7,697 bases of DNA from an uncultured Verrucomicrobiae bacterium (GTDB lineage Bacteria > Verrucomicrobiota > Verrucomicrobiia > Palsa-1439): the NCBI GenBank assembly GCA_937927265.1, contig CALBCO010000098.1:1-7697 (forward strand), written 5' to 3'. A model generated the notes under the pieces. It was given only the letters and a program-made list of their open reading frames with translations, searched no databases and had not been told where the DNA came from. Made by a program: the position numbers and the translations under genes. Below, piece by piece: positions 6,343 through 7,697 of this stretch (the stretch's first letter is position 1; each line of letters starts with the position of its first letter).

Positions 6343-7506
6343 ATGCAGAAAGTTCGCTTCGGCATCGTCGGCGTGGGCGGAATGGGAACTGTCCATGCCC
6401 GTTACCTGCTGACCGGCAAGGTCCGGCACGCGGAATTGACGGCGGTTTGCGATATTGACCCCAACCGGCTGAAACCGTTTGCCGCGTTGCCGACATTTGC
6501 CCACAGCGCCGACCTAATCCGCTCGGGGTTGCTGGACGCAGTGCTGATCGCCACGCCGCATTACGACCACACGACCATCGGCATTGATGCGCTTCAGCAG
6601 GGGTTGCACGTGCTCACCGAAAAACCCATTTCAGTCCATAAAGCCGATGGCGAGCGATTACTGGCCGCGCATACGAACTGCCGACAGGTGTTTGGCGCAA
6701 TGTTCAACCAGCGCACCGACCCCTATTATCAGAAAATCCGGCAACTCGTGCAGTCGGGCGAGTTGGGTGCGGTCCAGCGCATCCAGTGGACCATCACCGA
6801 TTGGTATCGAACCGAGGCGTACTACGCGACGGGCGGCTGGCGGGCCACCTGGCGCGGCGAAGGCGGCGGTGTGCTTTTGAATCAGGCGACACACAACCTG
6901 GATTTGTTCCAGTGGATGTTTGGGATGCCGACGCAGGTACGCGCCATCTGCCGATTCGGCCGGTACCACGACATCGAAGTCGAAGACGATGTGACGGCGC
7001 TGCTGGAGTATGCCAACGGCGCGACGGCGACCTTCATCACCTCGACCGGCGAAACCCCCGGCACAAATCGACTCGAAGTAGCCGCCGACCGCGGCCGCTT
7101 GGTGTACGAGAACAACCGTCTGGAATTCATCCGCAACGCGGTCCCCGCCGGCGAGTTCAGCCGCACCTCGACTGAAAGCTACGCCCAGCCGCGGCGCACC
7201 CGGCAGGAGTTCACCTTTCCCAACCATGGCGGCCAGCATGTGGCGATCTTGCAAAATTTTACCGATGCCATTCTGGACGGCGCCCCGTTGCTCGCGCCGG
7301 CGGCCGAGGGCATCGGCGCAGTGGAACTGGCCAACGCGATGTTGTGGTCGTCGCTGACGGGGCGGGTGGTGGATTTGCCTCTCGACAGCGCCGGGTTCGC
7401 CGCGCAACTGGCGCAATTGATCGCCGCGGCGCGCCCGGTTCAGGCGACAGGCGCCAAGAACATTGCGGAAGCACGTCCGTACCTGATCGAAGTACAAACC
7501 AATTAA
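6343..7506 (+). CDS. Gfo/Idh/MocA-family NAD(P)-dependent oxidoreductase
   Basis: The 387-residue protein has the N-terminal Rossmann fold and C-terminal alpha/beta domain of the glucose-fructose oxidoreductase/inositol dehydrogenase/MocA family. It is expected to be a soluble NAD(P)-linked enzyme acting on a sugar, inositol or derivative. The nucleotide-binding motif is G10-V-G-G-M-G15 and the family signature E93-K-P95 carries the catalytic Lys94. The second-domain signature spans GGWRATWRGEGGGVLLNQ (164-181) and continues to H184-N-L-D187; His184 is the likely proton-transfer residue. I chose ATG 6343 because the Rossmann strand begins three residues later; a TTG at 6331 would add only four residues. 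No ribosome site is visible. The next gene is a paralogue in the same direction, 11 bases after the TAA, so the two form an operon. The substrate cannot be inferred from the motifs. Confidence 0.93.
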   Translation: MQKVRFGIVGVGGMGTVHARYLLTGKVRHAELTAVCDIDPNRLKPFAALPTFAHSADLIRSGLLDAVLIATPHYDHTTIGIDALQQGLHVLTEKPISVHKADGERLLAAHTNCRQVFGAMFNQRTDPYYQKIRQLVQSGELGAVQRIQWTITDWYRTEAYYATGGWRATWRGEGGGVLLNQATHNLDLFQWMFGMPTQVRAICRFGRYHDIEVEDDVTALLEYANGATATFITSTGETPGTNRLEVAADRGRLVYENNRLEFIRNAVPAGEFSRTSTESYAQPRRTRQEFTFPNHGGQHVAILQNFTDAILDGAPLLAPAAEGIGAVELANAMLWSSLTGRVVDLPLDSAGFAAQLAQLIAAARPVQATGAKNIAEARPYLIEVQTN

Positions 7507-7510
7507 GGAG
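7505..7510 (+). promoter_or_regulatory. Ribosome binding site overlapping the upstream stop
   Basis: AAGGAG at 7505-7510 uses the last two bases of the TAA stop of the first oxidoreductase and lies 7 bases before the ATG at 7518. It is the best Shine-Dalgarno match on the plus strand of the window, and it fixes the start of the second oxidoreductase. Confidence 0.85.
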
Positions 7511-7517
7511 ACTGCAA

Positions 7518-7697
7518 ATGGACAAAGTGAAACTGGGCATTGTGGGCGTGGGCAACATGGGAAGCTACCACGCCCGATACCTGCAAGGGGGCAAGATCAA
7601 GGGCATGGAGCTGGCCGCCGTCGCCGATACCGATCCGGCCAAGCTCCAGCCGTTCACAGCGTTACAGACTTTCACCGACAGCCGCGCACTCATCCGG
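7518..7697 (+). CDS. Second Gfo/Idh/MocA oxidoreductase (N-terminal 60 residues)
   Basis: Only the first 60 codons are in the window; the frame is still open at the edge. They encode the start of a Rossmann fold with GIVGVGNMG (residues 7-15) and the second-strand pattern AAVADTDP that usually ends in an acidic cofactor-selecting residue. Ungapped against the upstream oxidoreductase, 35 of 59 residues after the initiator Met are identical, including HARYL and the closing LIR. The two therefore look like a tandem duplication that has since diverged. The EKP and His signatures lie beyond the edge, so catalytic competence cannot be judged. Expected full length is about 380 residues. Confidence 0.92.
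   Translation, partial: MDKVKLGIVGVGNMGSYHARYLQGGKIKGMELAAVADTDPAKLQPFTALQTFTDSRALIR

Overview
The window reads as a G+C-rich bacterial chromosome segment with strongly G/C-biased third codon positions (judged by eye, not computed). The gene mix is a TMTC-like membrane glycosyltransferase with TPRs, a second GT-C transferase, a tail-anchored FHA protein, a uroporphyrinogen-decarboxylase (URO-D)-like methyltransferase and tandem Gfo/Idh/MocA oxidoreductases. This combination is common in the Planctomycetota-Verrucomicrobiota-Lentisphaerota group. The assignment is inferred from gene content alone, because the window has no rRNA or other phylogenetic marker.

Layout. The first 168 bases look like the 3' end of an unrecognised gene. 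About 480 bases without a confident gene follow (169-650). They hold a candidate promoter and several inverted repeats that could fold in alternative ways. A minus-strand gene (651-1157) encodes a 168-residue FHA protein with a single C-terminal membrane anchor. Between it and the next gene lies a 634-base divergent intergenic region (1158-1791). It contains two near-identical palindromes in inverted orientation, which differ by one swapped stem base pair and one loop base.

From 1792 to 5231 two integral-membrane glycosyltransferases form an operon with overlapping ATGA stop/start. The first is a TMTC-type GT-C protein ending in five contiguous TPRs. The second is a GT39/PMT_2-type protein. 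Both families are expected to use lipid-linked sugars on the outer face of the cytoplasmic membrane, so the pair probably works on surface or protein glycosylation. The acceptor cannot be read from the sequence.

The second transferase ends tail-to-tail with a minus-strand URO-D-like gene (5228-6286). The two stop codons share the palindrome CTAG and no terminator lies between them. The URO-D-like gene is divergent, across only 56 bases, from a Gfo/Idh/MocA oxidoreductase (6343-7506). A paralogue of that oxidoreductase starts 11 bases after its stop and runs off the window. This right-hand module looks metabolic, probably sugar or polyol oxidation with possible methyl transfer or demethylation. 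No substrate can be assigned.

I saw no tRNA, rRNA, CRISPR array, transposase or convincing rho-independent terminator. Nothing here amounts to a clearly new multi-gene system. The most unusual non-coding signals are the paired palindromes at 1533-1634 and the foldable region around 240-360.
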